Below are positions 25,116 through 33,949 of a stretch of DNA of 64,000 nt, in pieces (within the stretch, counting starts at the first letter, position 1; every line of letters begins with the position of its first letter). The translations under genes and the position numbers were made by a program. The notes below the pieces were generated by a model. It did no database searches and was not told the origin of the DNA. It saw only the letters and a list, made by a program, of their open reading frames with translations. Source of the DNA: Sphingobacteriia bacterium 24-36-13 (GTDB taxonomy: Bacteria > Bacteroidota > Bacteroidia > Chitinophagales > Chitinophagaceae). The stretch spans positions 1 to 64,000 of the forward strand of contig NCHN01000004.1 in NCBI GenBank assembly GCA_002281875.1, in the 5' to 3' direction.

Positions 25116-25945
25116 TGCAATATTTACTAAAAGCAGAAATATATAAATTGTTTAAGCAAAGTAAAACTTACTATGCATTGGGTGCGTTATTTTCTATTGA
25201 ACTGTTGATTTTATTCAGTGCCTATTATCAAGGGACAACAATCATTGATTTGCTTTTAGAAAATTTAAAACAGAAATTTTATTTTGAAGGAACTTTGTTA
25301 AATGGGAATTTATTAATTTATTTAATTTTAAATACCCTTTGGTTTCATTTGCCTTTAATATTGATGATTATTGTTTCTGGAACACTTACTTCGGAATATA
25401 AGGACAGAACCATACAGACTATTATGCTTCAACCTGTAAGCAAATGGAAATTTATTTTGAGTAAATACTTGGTTGCAATTGGATTCACCATGTTGGTGGT
25501 AGGATTATTAGCTGCAAGTTCTTTTGGGTTGTCATATGCATTTTTTGGAAAGGGAGATTTAGTGGTATACTTGAATGGGTTAAACTTTTTTGATGCAACT
25601 GATGCTATTAAAAGATTGCAATGGTCATTTATATCAGGGGCTTTGTCGATGGTATTCTTTTCAATTGCAAGCCTAACTATTGCAATACTGTTTAAAGAAG
25701 CTACTAAAACTTGGATTGTTTCGGCCTTTTTCTTAATTCTTTCCAATATATTATTAAAAGTAGATTTTGGTGATAATTGGTTCAATCAATTATTTTTTGC
25801 CAAATTGAATGATACCTGGCAGTATTTTTTTTACTACACAATCAATTGGCAACAAATCATTTTTAATAGTGCGCTAAGCTTGGCATATTGTATCTTATTT
25901 ATGGGAGTAGGTATTTATTGGTTTCACAAAAAAGACATTGGATAA
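25115..25945 (+). CDS. ABC transporter permease (ABC-2 type)
   Basis: The 276-residue protein has six hydrophobic segments in the ABC-2 arrangement: one near the N-terminus, four in the centre, and one at the C-terminus. It begins MQYLLKAEIYKLFKQ, like other NatB-type permeases, and has the loop SGTLTSEYKDRTIQTIMLQPVSKWKFILSKY that couples to the ATPase. The start shares one base with the ATPase stop, and its stop shares one base with the next gene. Confidence 0.88.
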   Translation: MQYLLKAEIYKLFKQSKTYYALGALFSIELLILFSAYYQGTTIIDLLLENLKQKFYFEGTLLNGNLLIYLILNTLWFHLPLILMIIVSGTLTSEYKDRTIQTIMLQPVSKWKFILSKYLVAIGFTMLVVGLLAASSFGLSYAFFGKGDLVVYLNGLNFFDATDAIKRLQWSFISGALSMVFFSIASLTIAILFKEATKTWIVSAFFLILSNILLKVDFGDNWFNQLFFAKLNDTWQYFFYYTINWQQIIFNSALSLAYCILFMGVGIYWFHKKDIG

Positions 25946-26604
25946 TGAAAAGAATTGGAGTAATCATACTATTTCAAATTTTATGTATTGGGCTATCTGC
26001 ACAAGTAGTTGATTCAGATTTATTGAAAGTGAAAAATCGACTGGATTCTATTTTGTCTTTCAGTACCCAATTGAAATTAGAAGTAGATATTTCTTTTATC
26101 AATATGCCCGTTAAAAAAGCCCAGATGTTTTATGCAAAAGGTAAAAAAGTGAAATTCTCCTCTGATGATTTTGTAATGTTACCTAAACGAGGATTGGATT
26201 TTTCATTGAATAGCTTATTGGAATACTCCTTTATTACAGTTGATAGGGGAATGGAGCAAAGAAATGGGAGAAGCTACAAAGCTGTTAATATTATTCCTAC
26301 AGATAAAAGAGCAGATTTTTCTATTGCAACTATTTTAATAGATACAAAATTGAAAAGAGTGATGGAGTCGGAGATTAATACCAAAAAAGATGGGTCTTAC
26401 CTTTTATCTTTCCAATATAATAGCGAATCGAAAGTTTTACCCGATAAAGTAATAGTCAATTTTGAAATTGAAAAAATTCGTATCCCTATCAATTTTATGG
26501 GAAAAGATACGCAACTCGATCGTAAGAAAATGAAAGCAGCAGGAACCAAGACCGGTGCTATTTATTTAACTATGAGTAATTATCAAATTAAATCTGTACT
26601 ATAA
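25945..26604 (+). CDS. Secreted LolA-like protein of unknown function
   Basis: The 219-residue product has a signal peptide (ending GLSAQ) and alternating beta-strands and basic patches (FYAKGKKVKF, MKRIGV start, NSESKVLPDKVIVNFEIEKIRIPINF) that resemble the LolA/LolB-type periplasmic barrel. The family is not certain. Its start codon overlaps the permease stop by one base (TAATG), so it belongs to the same transcript. A role in carrying a substrate between the exporter and the outer membrane is inference. Confidence 0.6.
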   Translation: MKRIGVIILFQILCIGLSAQVVDSDLLKVKNRLDSILSFSTQLKLEVDISFINMPVKKAQMFYAKGKKVKFSSDDFVMLPKRGLDFSLNSLLEYSFITVDRGMEQRNGRSYKAVNIIPTDKRADFSIATILIDTKLKRVMESEINTKKDGSYLLSFQYNSESKVLPDKVIVNFEIEKIRIPINFMGKDTQLDRKKMKAAGTKTGAIYLTMSNYQIKSVL

Positions 26605-26619
26605 TAGTGATATTTGTGA

Positions 26620-27195
26620 ATGGATTTCTTTAGTTCAGACCAGCAATTTGACCAACTTTATCCCAGGGCAATATCAGCATTGGCTAGTCGTCATTGGACA
26701 CCGTTAAGTGTTGCTAAAGAAGCAGCTGATTTTCTTGCTGTTGGAACTAATCCTCGAATATTAGATATTGGAAGTGGAGTTGGAAAATTTTGCATGATTG
26801 GAGCTAGGTTTCATCCACATGCTGTATTTACTGGTATTGAACAGCGGGAGTCATTAACCCAAATAGCCCAATCGATTGAACAGCAATTGGGATTAAATAA
26901 TACCCAGTTTTTGACTGGTAATTTTACGGAAATTGATTTTACTCAATTTCATCATTTCTATTTTTACAATGCATTTTACGAAAATCTAATTGATAATGAT
27001 TCCATTGATCAAACAATTGATCAAAGTCCTGAACTTTTCAATTTGTACAACAGAAAATTATACAAACAACTGAAAAAACTTCCAGCTGGAACTAGAATCG
27101 CTACTTTCCATAGCTCTGAAAATGAAATGCCTAGTTCATACCAAGTGGTAGGAGTTGGAACTAATGAAGATTTAAAATTTTGGATTAAGCTGTAA
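26620..27195 (+). CDS. Class I SAM-dependent methyltransferase
   Basis: The 191-residue protein has a Rossmann methyltransferase core with motif I ILDIGSGVGKFCMIGA (about residues 45-60), the acidic end of strand 2 in FTGIEQRE, and FYFYNAFYENL in the motif IV position. The substrate cannot be read from the sequence. It is the last gene of the exporter cassette, 15 bases after the LolA-like gene. Confidence 0.82.
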   Translation: MDFFSSDQQFDQLYPRAISALASRHWTPLSVAKEAADFLAVGTNPRILDIGSGVGKFCMIGARFHPHAVFTGIEQRESLTQIAQSIEQQLGLNNTQFLTGNFTEIDFTQFHHFYFYNAFYENLIDNDSIDQTIDQSPELFNLYNRKLYKQLKKLPAGTRIATFHSSENEMPSSYQVVGVGTNEDLKFWIKL

Positions 27196-27200
27196 TCCTA

Positions 27201-28250
27201 TTAAGGGACAATTTTTTTCTTCTCGCCTTCATCAACCCCTTTTATAAAATGAATTAATCCTTTAAAATAGGTTTCTTGATCATCATACATACTCATATGC
27301 CCTCCATTCGCACAATATAAATAACTGCCATTTTCTACTGCTCCTGCCATCCATTTCATATGGGCTGGATCCATGGTATCGTGTTCGGCACCAACTACTA
27401 AAGAAGGTACTTTAATTTGTTTAAGCTGATTTTTTACAGACCAGGTAGTTAGCTTACCAGAAATACCAAATTCACTTGGTCCTTGCATGGTAACATATAA
27501 AGACTGATTCATTTTTGCAAAAGAACGATTTACTGGTTCAGGCCATTCGCTTAATGGCATTCTTAATATATGCTTGGTATAAAAATGATTATATAGTAGG
27601 TCCATATATTTTGGGTTGCCAAAATCTTTTTTTGCTTCTAAGCTTCTTACAGTGTCCAAAATTTTAGGATCCATTTGTTTTGCCAAAACTTCATCAGCGT
27701 ATTTACCGTATTCAATGGCATCGCTCATCATATTCGATATAATTACCCCTTTTAAGTTTTGCTGATACTTCAATGCATATTCCATAGCTAATATTCCACC
27801 CCAAGAATGACCAAGTAAATAAAAATTATCTTGATTTAAATTCAGTGCCTTCCTAACCTGTTCTACTTCGTCTACATACCTAGCCAAATCGAATAAACTG
27901 GTGTCTTTCGGGTCCTGAGAATTTCCACAACCCAATTGGTCGTAATAAATGATTTCAATTCCTTCAGCGGGCATGAAATTTTCGAAACACTCAAAATATT
28001 CATGCGTTGCACCGGGTCCTCCATTTAACAATAATAATTTCATGGTAGGATTGTTCCCAATTCTTTTTGTCCAAACATTAAATGTTCCACTTGGTGTAGT
28101 AATAGGAATCATTTGTACCCCACCATTCTGTATCCCCTTAGTTGTTGGTTTAAAATAATCATTGGAAACAGCTATTTCATTGTTAGTAGCATTGCAACCA
28201 ATTATTACTGTAAAGCAAAGAAGTACTAGTAGTAAATAAAGCTTATTCAT
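27201..28250 (-). CDS. Alpha/beta hydrolase lipoprotein (proline iminopeptidase-like, S33)
   Basis: The 349-residue protein has a lipobox IIGC (C19) and an alpha/beta hydrolase fold. NGGPG stands where most S33 enzymes have HGGPG. The nucleophile elbow GHSWGG, DQLGCGNS after strand 4, D in EHDTMDP and H in GHMS make a plausible Ser-Asp-His triad. S33 enzymes release N-terminal proline or small acyl groups from peptides. It is the last gene of the minus-strand operon led by pcrB. Confidence 0.85.
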   Translation of the reverse strand: MNKLYLLLVLLCFTVIIGCNATNNEIAVSNDYFKPTTKGIQNGGVQMIPITTPSGTFNVWTKRIGNNPTMKLLLLNGGPGATHEYFECFENFMPAEGIEIIYYDQLGCGNSQDPKDTSLFDLARYVDEVEQVRKALNLNQDNFYLLGHSWGGILAMEYALKYQQNLKGVIISNMMSDAIEYGKYADEVLAKQMDPKILDTVRSLEAKKDFGNPKYMDLLYNHFYTKHILRMPLSEWPEPVNRSFAKMNQSLYVTMQGPSEFGISGKLTTWSVKNQLKQIKVPSLVVGAEHDTMDPAHMKWMAGAVENGSYLYCANGGHMSMYDDQETYFKGLIHFIKGVDEGEKKKIVP

Positions 28251-28279
28251 CGTGTAGGTTTTAATTAAGGTAAGTCAAT

Positions 28280-29104
28280 TTAAAATGAAATACCCTTTAA
28301 ATGGATTAATTGTTGGTATAAATTTCTTGTAATGGACCCTGGTTTCCCATCTCCTATAGTATGGCCATCAATTGAGATTACGGGGAGAATATTTTTAGTA
28401 GAACTGCTGATAAAAGCTTCTTTAGCGGAAGCAATCATAGCAATGGTTATATCAGTCTCCTTGATGGTGTAGCCTCTTAATTCGAGTATTTTTTTTCTGG
28501 TAACCCCCTGCAAAATATTTTCTTTTGGAGTAAGCACTTCGCCTTGATCGGTTACTATAAAAAAGTTGGCTCTAGGACATTCGGTTACCATCCCGTTAAA
28601 AAAATATACAACATCATCTGCTCCGGCCGCTTTAATGGTTGGTTGCAAATAAATGGCTTTTAAATAGTCGATGGTTTTAATAAATGGCAACTGTCGTTGG
28701 TGTTCGTAGGTAATCAGTTTTAACCCTTTTTCAAATACCTGATTTTGGTAATTAAATGGAGATTGACTGATAATTAAATTAGGGTTTCCTATTGAATAGC
28801 CATCAGGAGAATTTCCACCAGTTAGGGTTAAGCGAATTCCAGAATTCGGCAATTGATTTTTTTCCATTAATTGGCCAATAGCTCCAATCAATTCTTTTTG
28901 ATTTACGGGAACAGGCAAATGCATCGATTGAGCGGAAGAATAAAATCTAAGTAAATGGTCTTCTAAAAAAATAGGATTCCCATTCACAGTAACCAAAAAA
29001 TCAAAAATTCCATAGCCTCTTTGAATGGCTAAATCGGATGCAGAAATGGAAAGACTATTTGCTTGCTTCAATTCTCCGTTAACGCTAATATACCTTTCAC
29101 TCAT
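28280..29104 (-). CDS. Class IV PLP aminotransferase
   Basis: The 274-residue protein has the fold-type IV pattern: SASDLAIQRGYGIFDFL at the N-terminus, the probable PLP lysine in TIDYLKAIYLQP, and the later segments VTECPRANFFIV and NILQGVTRKKILEL that bind PLP phosphate. The family includes D-alanine aminotransferases, branched-chain aminotransferases and aminodeoxychorismate lyase; this sequence fits the first group best but not decisively. It overlaps the DmpA-type peptidase gene by four bases. Confidence 0.85.
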   Translation of the reverse strand: MSERYISVNGELKQANSLSISASDLAIQRGYGIFDFLVTVNGNPIFLEDHLLRFYSSAQSMHLPVPVNQKELIGAIGQLMEKNQLPNSGIRLTLTGGNSPDGYSIGNPNLIISQSPFNYQNQVFEKGLKLITYEHQRQLPFIKTIDYLKAIYLQPTIKAAGADDVVYFFNGMVTECPRANFFIVTDQGEVLTPKENILQGVTRKKILELRGYTIKETDITIAMIASAKEAFISSSTKNILPVISIDGHTIGDGKPGSITRNLYQQLIHLKGISF

Positions 29105-30246
29105 TTTTTTTCTTTTGTAAATAATGGTACTAATTGTTGGATGGGTAGTGCAGATACTTTGTTTCCTCTGAAACCTTTAGTATCTGTAGCAGTAATTAGT
29201 GAATTAATAATGGCTTCCTCTGTTGCTTCTATAGCAGCCATAAATATGGGAGAAATAGCATCGTTGGGCAAGTTTAGTATTGGTTTGGGTAGATTATTCG
29301 TTTGATGCATTACCCTATTTTGTTCCGCAGTCGAAAATGCAATTACATAATCACCACTTCCGTTGGAAGCAATGCCCCCCGTTCTTCCTAAACCCAACAT
29401 GGCCCTTTTGGCCAATCGCATGAGATTTCGGTGATCTAAAGGCGCATCAGTAGCAACAATAATCATACAAGATCCATCCACATTGTTTAATAGCTCATTG
29501 CTAAAACTAAATTTTTGTAAGTATTCTCCTGCAGCAACACCATCAATTGTTAGTACCCCACCAAAATTTGATTGCACCAATACGCCAATCGTATATCCCC
29601 CCAAGCTAGAAGGTAATTTTCTCGAAGCTGTGCCAATACCACCTTTAAATCCAAAACAAACAGTGCCAGTTCCTGCTCCTATAGCACCTTCAATTACCTT
29701 GTTTGTTGTTGCACTTTCGATGGCGATTAATACGTCTTGTTCTGTTACATGTCTGCCTCTGATATCATTCAAATATCCATCATTGGTTTCCCCTACTATT
29801 CCATTAACTGAACTGATTTTTTCGTTTCCGGCTTGTGCTAGTGTATAAGTGATTAAGCCACTCATTGCTGCAGGAACGCTTAAAGTATTTGTGAGAACGA
29901 TGGGCGTTTCTATATTTCCTAACTCATTAATTTGCGTACTACCTGCCAATTTTCCAAAGCCATTTCCTGTATAAACTGCAGCTGGAACTTTTTGTTGAAA
30001 AACATTGCCTTGATGTGGTACTATTACTGTTACACCAGTATTGACTGAATCTCCTTTTTTGATGGTAGTATGACCTACCGAAATGCCATTTACATCGGTG
30101 ATACTGTTTAAGTACCCTGTTTTTATAACGCCAATATGAATACCCCAATCACGGGCTCGTTTAGGGCTTTGTGCATAACCATTATGCGCTAAAATACTTG
30201 TAATGACTAATGTTGAAACTAATTTTATCAAAGTTATATAAGACAT
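29101..30246 (-). CDS. P1-family (DmpA/S58) aminopeptidase
   Basis: The 381-residue secreted protein has a signal peptide (ending HNGYAQ) and the S58 pattern: ITDVNGISVGHTTI, GNGFGKLAGSTQINELGNIETPIVLTNTLSV, GAIGAGTGTVCFGFKGGIG and a C-terminal LMRLAKRAMLGLGRTGG. Members self-cleave to an active N-terminal-nucleophile heterodimer and include L-aminopeptidase/D-esterases and beta-peptidases. The exact cleavage residue was not located. The start shares one base with the USP gene stop. Confidence 0.88.
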   Translation of the reverse strand: MSYITLIKLVSTLVITSILAHNGYAQSPKRARDWGIHIGVIKTGYLNSITDVNGISVGHTTIKKGDSVNTGVTVIVPHQGNVFQQKVPAAVYTGNGFGKLAGSTQINELGNIETPIVLTNTLSVPAAMSGLITYTLAQAGNEKISSVNGIVGETNDGYLNDIRGRHVTEQDVLIAIESATTNKVIEGAIGAGTGTVCFGFKGGIGTASRKLPSSLGGYTIGVLVQSNFGGVLTIDGVAAGEYLQKFSFSNELLNNVDGSCMIIVATDAPLDHRNLMRLAKRAMLGLGRTGGIASNGSGDYVIAFSTAEQNRVMHQTNNLPKPILNLPNDAISPIFMAAIEATEEAIINSLITATDTKGFRGNKVSALPIQQLVPLFTKEKK

Positions 30247-31079
30247 TATTTTTTAGGATATATCAATGTAGGAATTTTAGTAGAGAAAGTAAGTTCTGCT
30301 GCTTTGCTAGGCAAAAATAATTGCTCAAAGAACCCTTTTTTCTGCCTAGTAAATAATATAATTAAGTCTGGATGTTGCTTCCCAATATATTTAGTTAGTC
30401 GGTCTACCAAGGAATATTCAATATTGGTTTCAAGTACATTGGGTTTAATTCCAATATAATTAGCCTTAGAAAAAATCTTTATTTTTTTGAGCGTGTCGGG
30501 ATGGTTTACACCCATTCTTGCATAGTGTAAGGCTTCTGTTTGACCCTTGAGCAAACTGTTTAATTTTGCTACTTTATTCAGTTCTGTAACTAGGTTTTCA
30601 AAATCTGAAACATAAGTGATTTTTTTGATGGCTTTAGTTTTGTATTTGGATGGAATTGCCATCACTGGAACTGGAGAATGATTAACTAAATAAGAAGTAT
30701 GCGTCCCCATTAATTTCCTTAGAACTCCCGCACCATTCGTAGCGATGCATATAAATTGGCATTTACTTTTGGCCGCATAATCAATGATTGCCTTTTCGGT
30801 TCCTTTGGTAAAATCAATCACAAATTTGCTTTTGTTTACTATATTTTTATTTACGCCTGAGGTTGATGAAATAAATTTCTCCAACTCTTTGGTCAATCTG
30901 TGCTTTTCTTCTGCTACGTATTTTTTATAAAAAGATAAATTCCACGATGCTGGCTGCATCATTTCAACAGCAGAATAAAAAATAAGCTCAGCTCCTTTTA
31001 TTTGGTTAGAAAAGTTAGCAGCAAATTGAATAGCTGTTTTGGAGTTTAAAGAAAAGTCGGTGGTCACTAAAATTTTCAT
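30246..31079 (-). CDS. Tandem universal stress protein
   Basis: The 277-residue cytosolic protein contains two Usp-like domains. The first begins MKILVTTDFSLNSKTAIQFA and ends GTHTSYLVNHSPVPVMAIPS, matching the nucleotide-loop part of UspA domains. The second begins KKITYVSDFENLVTEL and is more divergent. It probably responds to stress or stationary phase by nucleotide binding. It lies between two secreted hydrolase genes and so may serve as a stress-linked reporter of the same operon (inference). Confidence 0.88.
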   Translation of the reverse strand: MKILVTTDFSLNSKTAIQFAANFSNQIKGAELIFYSAVEMMQPASWNLSFYKKYVAEEKHRLTKELEKFISSTSGVNKNIVNKSKFVIDFTKGTEKAIIDYAAKSKCQFICIATNGAGVLRKLMGTHTSYLVNHSPVPVMAIPSKYKTKAIKKITYVSDFENLVTELNKVAKLNSLLKGQTEALHYARMGVNHPDTLKKIKIFSKANYIGIKPNVLETNIEYSLVDRLTKYIGKQHPDLIILFTRQKKGFFEQLFLPSKAAELTFSTKIPTLIYPKK

Positions 31080-31087
31080 AACGTCAA

Positions 31088-32032
31088 TTATTTTTTTGGT
31101 TGCTCTACTGAAGAAATAAAATCCTTAATCAATTGAATGTTTTTAAGTTTATTGTCGTGCATGGTACCATGACCAGCTCCTTCAATCATTCCAAATTGAC
31201 TGTTCTTAACTAGACTACTAAAATAGCGAACTGTTTGCGGCCTAGCTTCGTCGTATTCGCCGGTAATAAAAAGTGAGGGTATTTTTATACTAGATAAACT
31301 TTTAATTCGATCATAATTGATAAGTGTTCCAGTGGCTGTAAATTCTGTGGGCCCCCACATATAATTATAGATAAAGCCGTTGCCTGCAGCCATAATGGTG
31401 TCTAAGTCACTGGTAAGTCTACTGTTTCTAACACCAAAATTTTTTGCATAAACTGTGTTTGCATTTATATAGGCTGCGCTTTTAAAGTCTCCTGTTTTTT
31501 CTCCTATAGATATTGCAACTTGTATACTGTCAGGTAGGGTTTTAATTAAGATGTCTGCATCTTTTTTCCAAAGTGCTGTACTAAAATAAGGGCTGTTGAA
31601 TATGATTGCTTTTACTTCTTTTGGGTATTGTAAGTAATATTCTAATGCTAGTGCGGTTCCCCAAGAATGTCCGTGTAAATAAAACGATTTGAGCTGAAGT
31701 TTATTTACCAGTGCTCTAACTTGTTCTACAAATAACGGAACTTTCAATAAAGAAGTATCTGTATGATAATCTGATCTTCCACTACCTAACTGATCAAAAA
31801 TAATAATTGGTCGATCGTTGCCAATTGTTTCAAATTGATAAAAAGACCTACTGGTTCCACCAGGACCTCCATGCAACATAAGAATGGGAGTGCCTATGCC
31901 TTTTCCGATTATTCTATACCAGATCTGACCACCTTGTACACTAATTTTTCCTTCCCCTTCCTTTAATTGCGCAAAGGAAACTATTGAAAGATGAGTAAAT
32001 ACTAAAAACGATAAAACTATTTTTAATAACAT
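31088..32032 (-). CDS. Secreted alpha/beta hydrolase (proline iminopeptidase-like, S33)
   Basis: The 314-residue protein has a signal peptide ending VSFAQ, then HGGPGG (oxyanion motif), DQLGSGRSDYH, the nucleophile elbow GHSWGT and a triad completed by D in GEYDEARP and H in GAGHGTMH. It is paralogous to the lipoprotein at 27201-28250 and also fits S33. It follows the NRAMP gene by 47 bases on the same strand. Confidence 0.87.
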   Translation of the reverse strand: MLLKIVLSFLVFTHLSIVSFAQLKEGEGKISVQGGQIWYRIIGKGIGTPILMLHGGPGGTSRSFYQFETIGNDRPIIIFDQLGSGRSDYHTDTSLLKVPLFVEQVRALVNKLQLKSFYLHGHSWGTALALEYYLQYPKEVKAIIFNSPYFSTALWKKDADILIKTLPDSIQVAISIGEKTGDFKSAAYINANTVYAKNFGVRNSRLTSDLDTIMAAGNGFIYNYMWGPTEFTATGTLINYDRIKSLSSIKIPSLFITGEYDEARPQTVRYFSSLVKNSQFGMIEGAGHGTMHDNKLKNIQLIKDFISSVEQPKK

Positions 32033-32079
32033 GTATGTTAATTTAATCTATAATCTGTGCTCTTTAAAGGTACACTAAA

Positions 32080-33336
32080 TTAAAAAACATACATCAACAG
32101 TAATCCAACAGCAGCAGCCAACATCAATAGTAATGCTGCGCCCCCTAAAATATTAGACCAAATTCCATTACAAAAATTCCCCATTACTTTTTTGTTATTG
32201 GCAATATGCAAAATGATGGCAATTAAAACAGGTGCCGTTAAGCCATACAAAATAGCAGCATATATCAGCGCATTGATTGGTGAAATACCTATATAGTTGA
32301 TGGTAAGACCAAGGAGTAGGGCGGAGATAATAATGGTATAAAAAGCCTTTGCTTCATGAAATTTCTTATCCAATCCATTTTCCCAAGAAAAAATCTCCGT
32401 AATCATATAAGACAATGCACCGCTTAATACAGGGATGGCCAAAAATCCTGTTCCAATAATCCCAATAGCAAACAAAAAATAAGCTGCTTCACCTGCAAGT
32501 GGTTTTAGTGCTTGTGCTGCTTCTTCTACTGTATTGATTTGATGAATACCCGCATTAAATAAAACAGTACCAGTTGTAAGAATAATAAAGTACATCACAA
32601 TATTAGAAAACAACATACCTGTATCTATATCTTGTCGCATTTCTGCGATAATTTTTTTATTCACTACTAATTTCTTTTTTCGGTGCTTTAAGTCTTCAAC
32701 TGACATAGTAGCTTGCCAGAAAAAAAGATAAGGTGAAATGGTTGTTCCCAAAATAGCTACTAAAGCAGCTAAGTACTCTTTGGTAAAATGAATTTTGGGA
32801 AAAAAAGTATTCGATAAAATTGCGCCCAGATCTTGTTTGTATAAAAATGGAACGATGATGTATACCAATAATACCAAGCATAGGTATTTCAACACAGAAG
32901 CTATTTTTTCATAGGGTAAGTAGATAATTAAAATCAATAAGATTACAGTGAAGCAAACACTAAAATAATTGGCATCTATAGTAGGGAATAACAAGTTTCC
33001 TACTGCCCCCATGCCAGCAATATTGGCTCCTATATTTAAAACAATAGCAGGAAAGCTAAATACAATCATTAAGTACAGCACTGTTTTTGGGTAATATGTT
33101 TTCAAGGTGCCAGATAACCCTTGCCCAGAAACCATTCCAATTCTCCCACACATTTCTTGAACAGCAGCCATTAATGGGAAACTGATAAATGCTGTCCATA
33201 AAGTAGTTAATCCAAACTGGGCGCCAGCTTGAGAATAAGTAGCAATGCCTGATGGATCGTCGTCACTCGATCCAGTAACCAAACCTGGTCCTAAATTTTT
33301 CCAAAATTTTTTTAGGAAAAATGGTTTCTTCTTCAT
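32080..33336 (-). CDS. NRAMP-family transporter with altered metal motifs
   Basis: The 418-residue protein has 11 hydrophobic segments and the NRAMP start GPGLVTGSSDDDPSGIATYSQAG. The canonical helix-1 metal motif DPGN reads DPSG (residues 27-30), and the helix-6 A-x-x-MPH motif reads TTISPYLFFWQ. The transported ion, usually Mn or Fe, is therefore uncertain. The start overlaps the end of the AlkB-like gene by four bases (ATGA). Confidence 0.88.
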   Translation of the reverse strand: MKKKPFFLKKFWKNLGPGLVTGSSDDDPSGIATYSQAGAQFGLTTLWTAFISFPLMAAVQEMCGRIGMVSGQGLSGTLKTYYPKTVLYLMIVFSFPAIVLNIGANIAGMGAVGNLLFPTIDANYFSVCFTVILLILIIYLPYEKIASVLKYLCLVLLVYIIVPFLYKQDLGAILSNTFFPKIHFTKEYLAALVAILGTTISPYLFFWQATMSVEDLKHRKKKLVVNKKIIAEMRQDIDTGMLFSNIVMYFIILTTGTVLFNAGIHQINTVEEAAQALKPLAGEAAYFLFAIGIIGTGFLAIPVLSGALSYMITEIFSWENGLDKKFHEAKAFYTIIISALLLGLTINYIGISPINALIYAAILYGLTAPVLIAIILHIANNKKVMGNFCNGIWSNILGGAALLLMLAAAVGLLLMYVF

Positions 33337-33941
33337 TCCAGTATGGTTCTAAATGTGAGATTAATCCTAAGGTCTTTAATCAATTTAGTAGGCGGTAGTT
33401 GGTGCTGCCAAAAACGTTGTGTAGTTCCTTTCATTACCAATAAACTTCCATGCTGTAATATAATTTGTTTTTTTTCTTGCGTTAGTTTGTGTTTGAAATT
33501 AAATTTTCTTTCTGCCCCAAAACTAATAGAAGCAATGGCACCATCCTGCTTTAGCTCGGGCTCTGCATCGCTATGCCAGCCCATGCCTTCATCGCCATGA
33601 TGGTATAAATTTAATAAACACGAATTATAAGTTTCATTGGAAACTTTTTCTATAACTGCTTTAATTGCTAATAATTCATCAGTAAATGGAAGTGCGGTCT
33701 TTGAAGTATTCGAATAGCGGTATAAAAATGGTTTGCTACCATACCAAGCCACTTTTCGTTTCGTAATAATTTGTTTCCCAAAAATTCTTACTTCATCATT
33801 TTTCCAGTCAATACGGTTAAGTAGTTGCAATAAAAATTGATTGGCTTCTTGGTTATTAAAAACACAACCATAGTAGTTGACTATACCATCTTGGGGTAAT
33901 ATATTTTCTTCTGATTGTTCAAATAAATTGGACTGTGTCAT
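33333..33941 (-). CDS. AlkB-like 2-oxoglutarate/Fe(II) dioxygenase
   Basis: The 202-residue protein has the iron-binding triad expected of AlkB: H-x-D in GWHSDAEPEL, a distal H in RFWQHQLPP, and the 2-oxoglutarate-binding R-x5-R in RINLTFR. The preceding NSCLLNLYHHGDEGMGWH block is also typical. These enzymes reverse alkylated-base damage by oxidative demethylation. It is the second gene of the minus-strand operon, nine bases after pcrB. Confidence 0.92.
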   Translation of the reverse strand: MTQSNLFEQSEENILPQDGIVNYYGCVFNNQEANQFLLQLLNRIDWKNDEVRIFGKQIITKRKVAWYGSKPFLYRYSNTSKTALPFTDELLAIKAVIEKVSNETYNSCLLNLYHHGDEGMGWHSDAEPELKQDGAIASISFGAERKFNFKHKLTQEKKQIILQHGSLLVMKGTTQRFWQHQLPPTKLIKDLRINLTFRTILE

Positions 33942-33949
33942 GCACTGAT

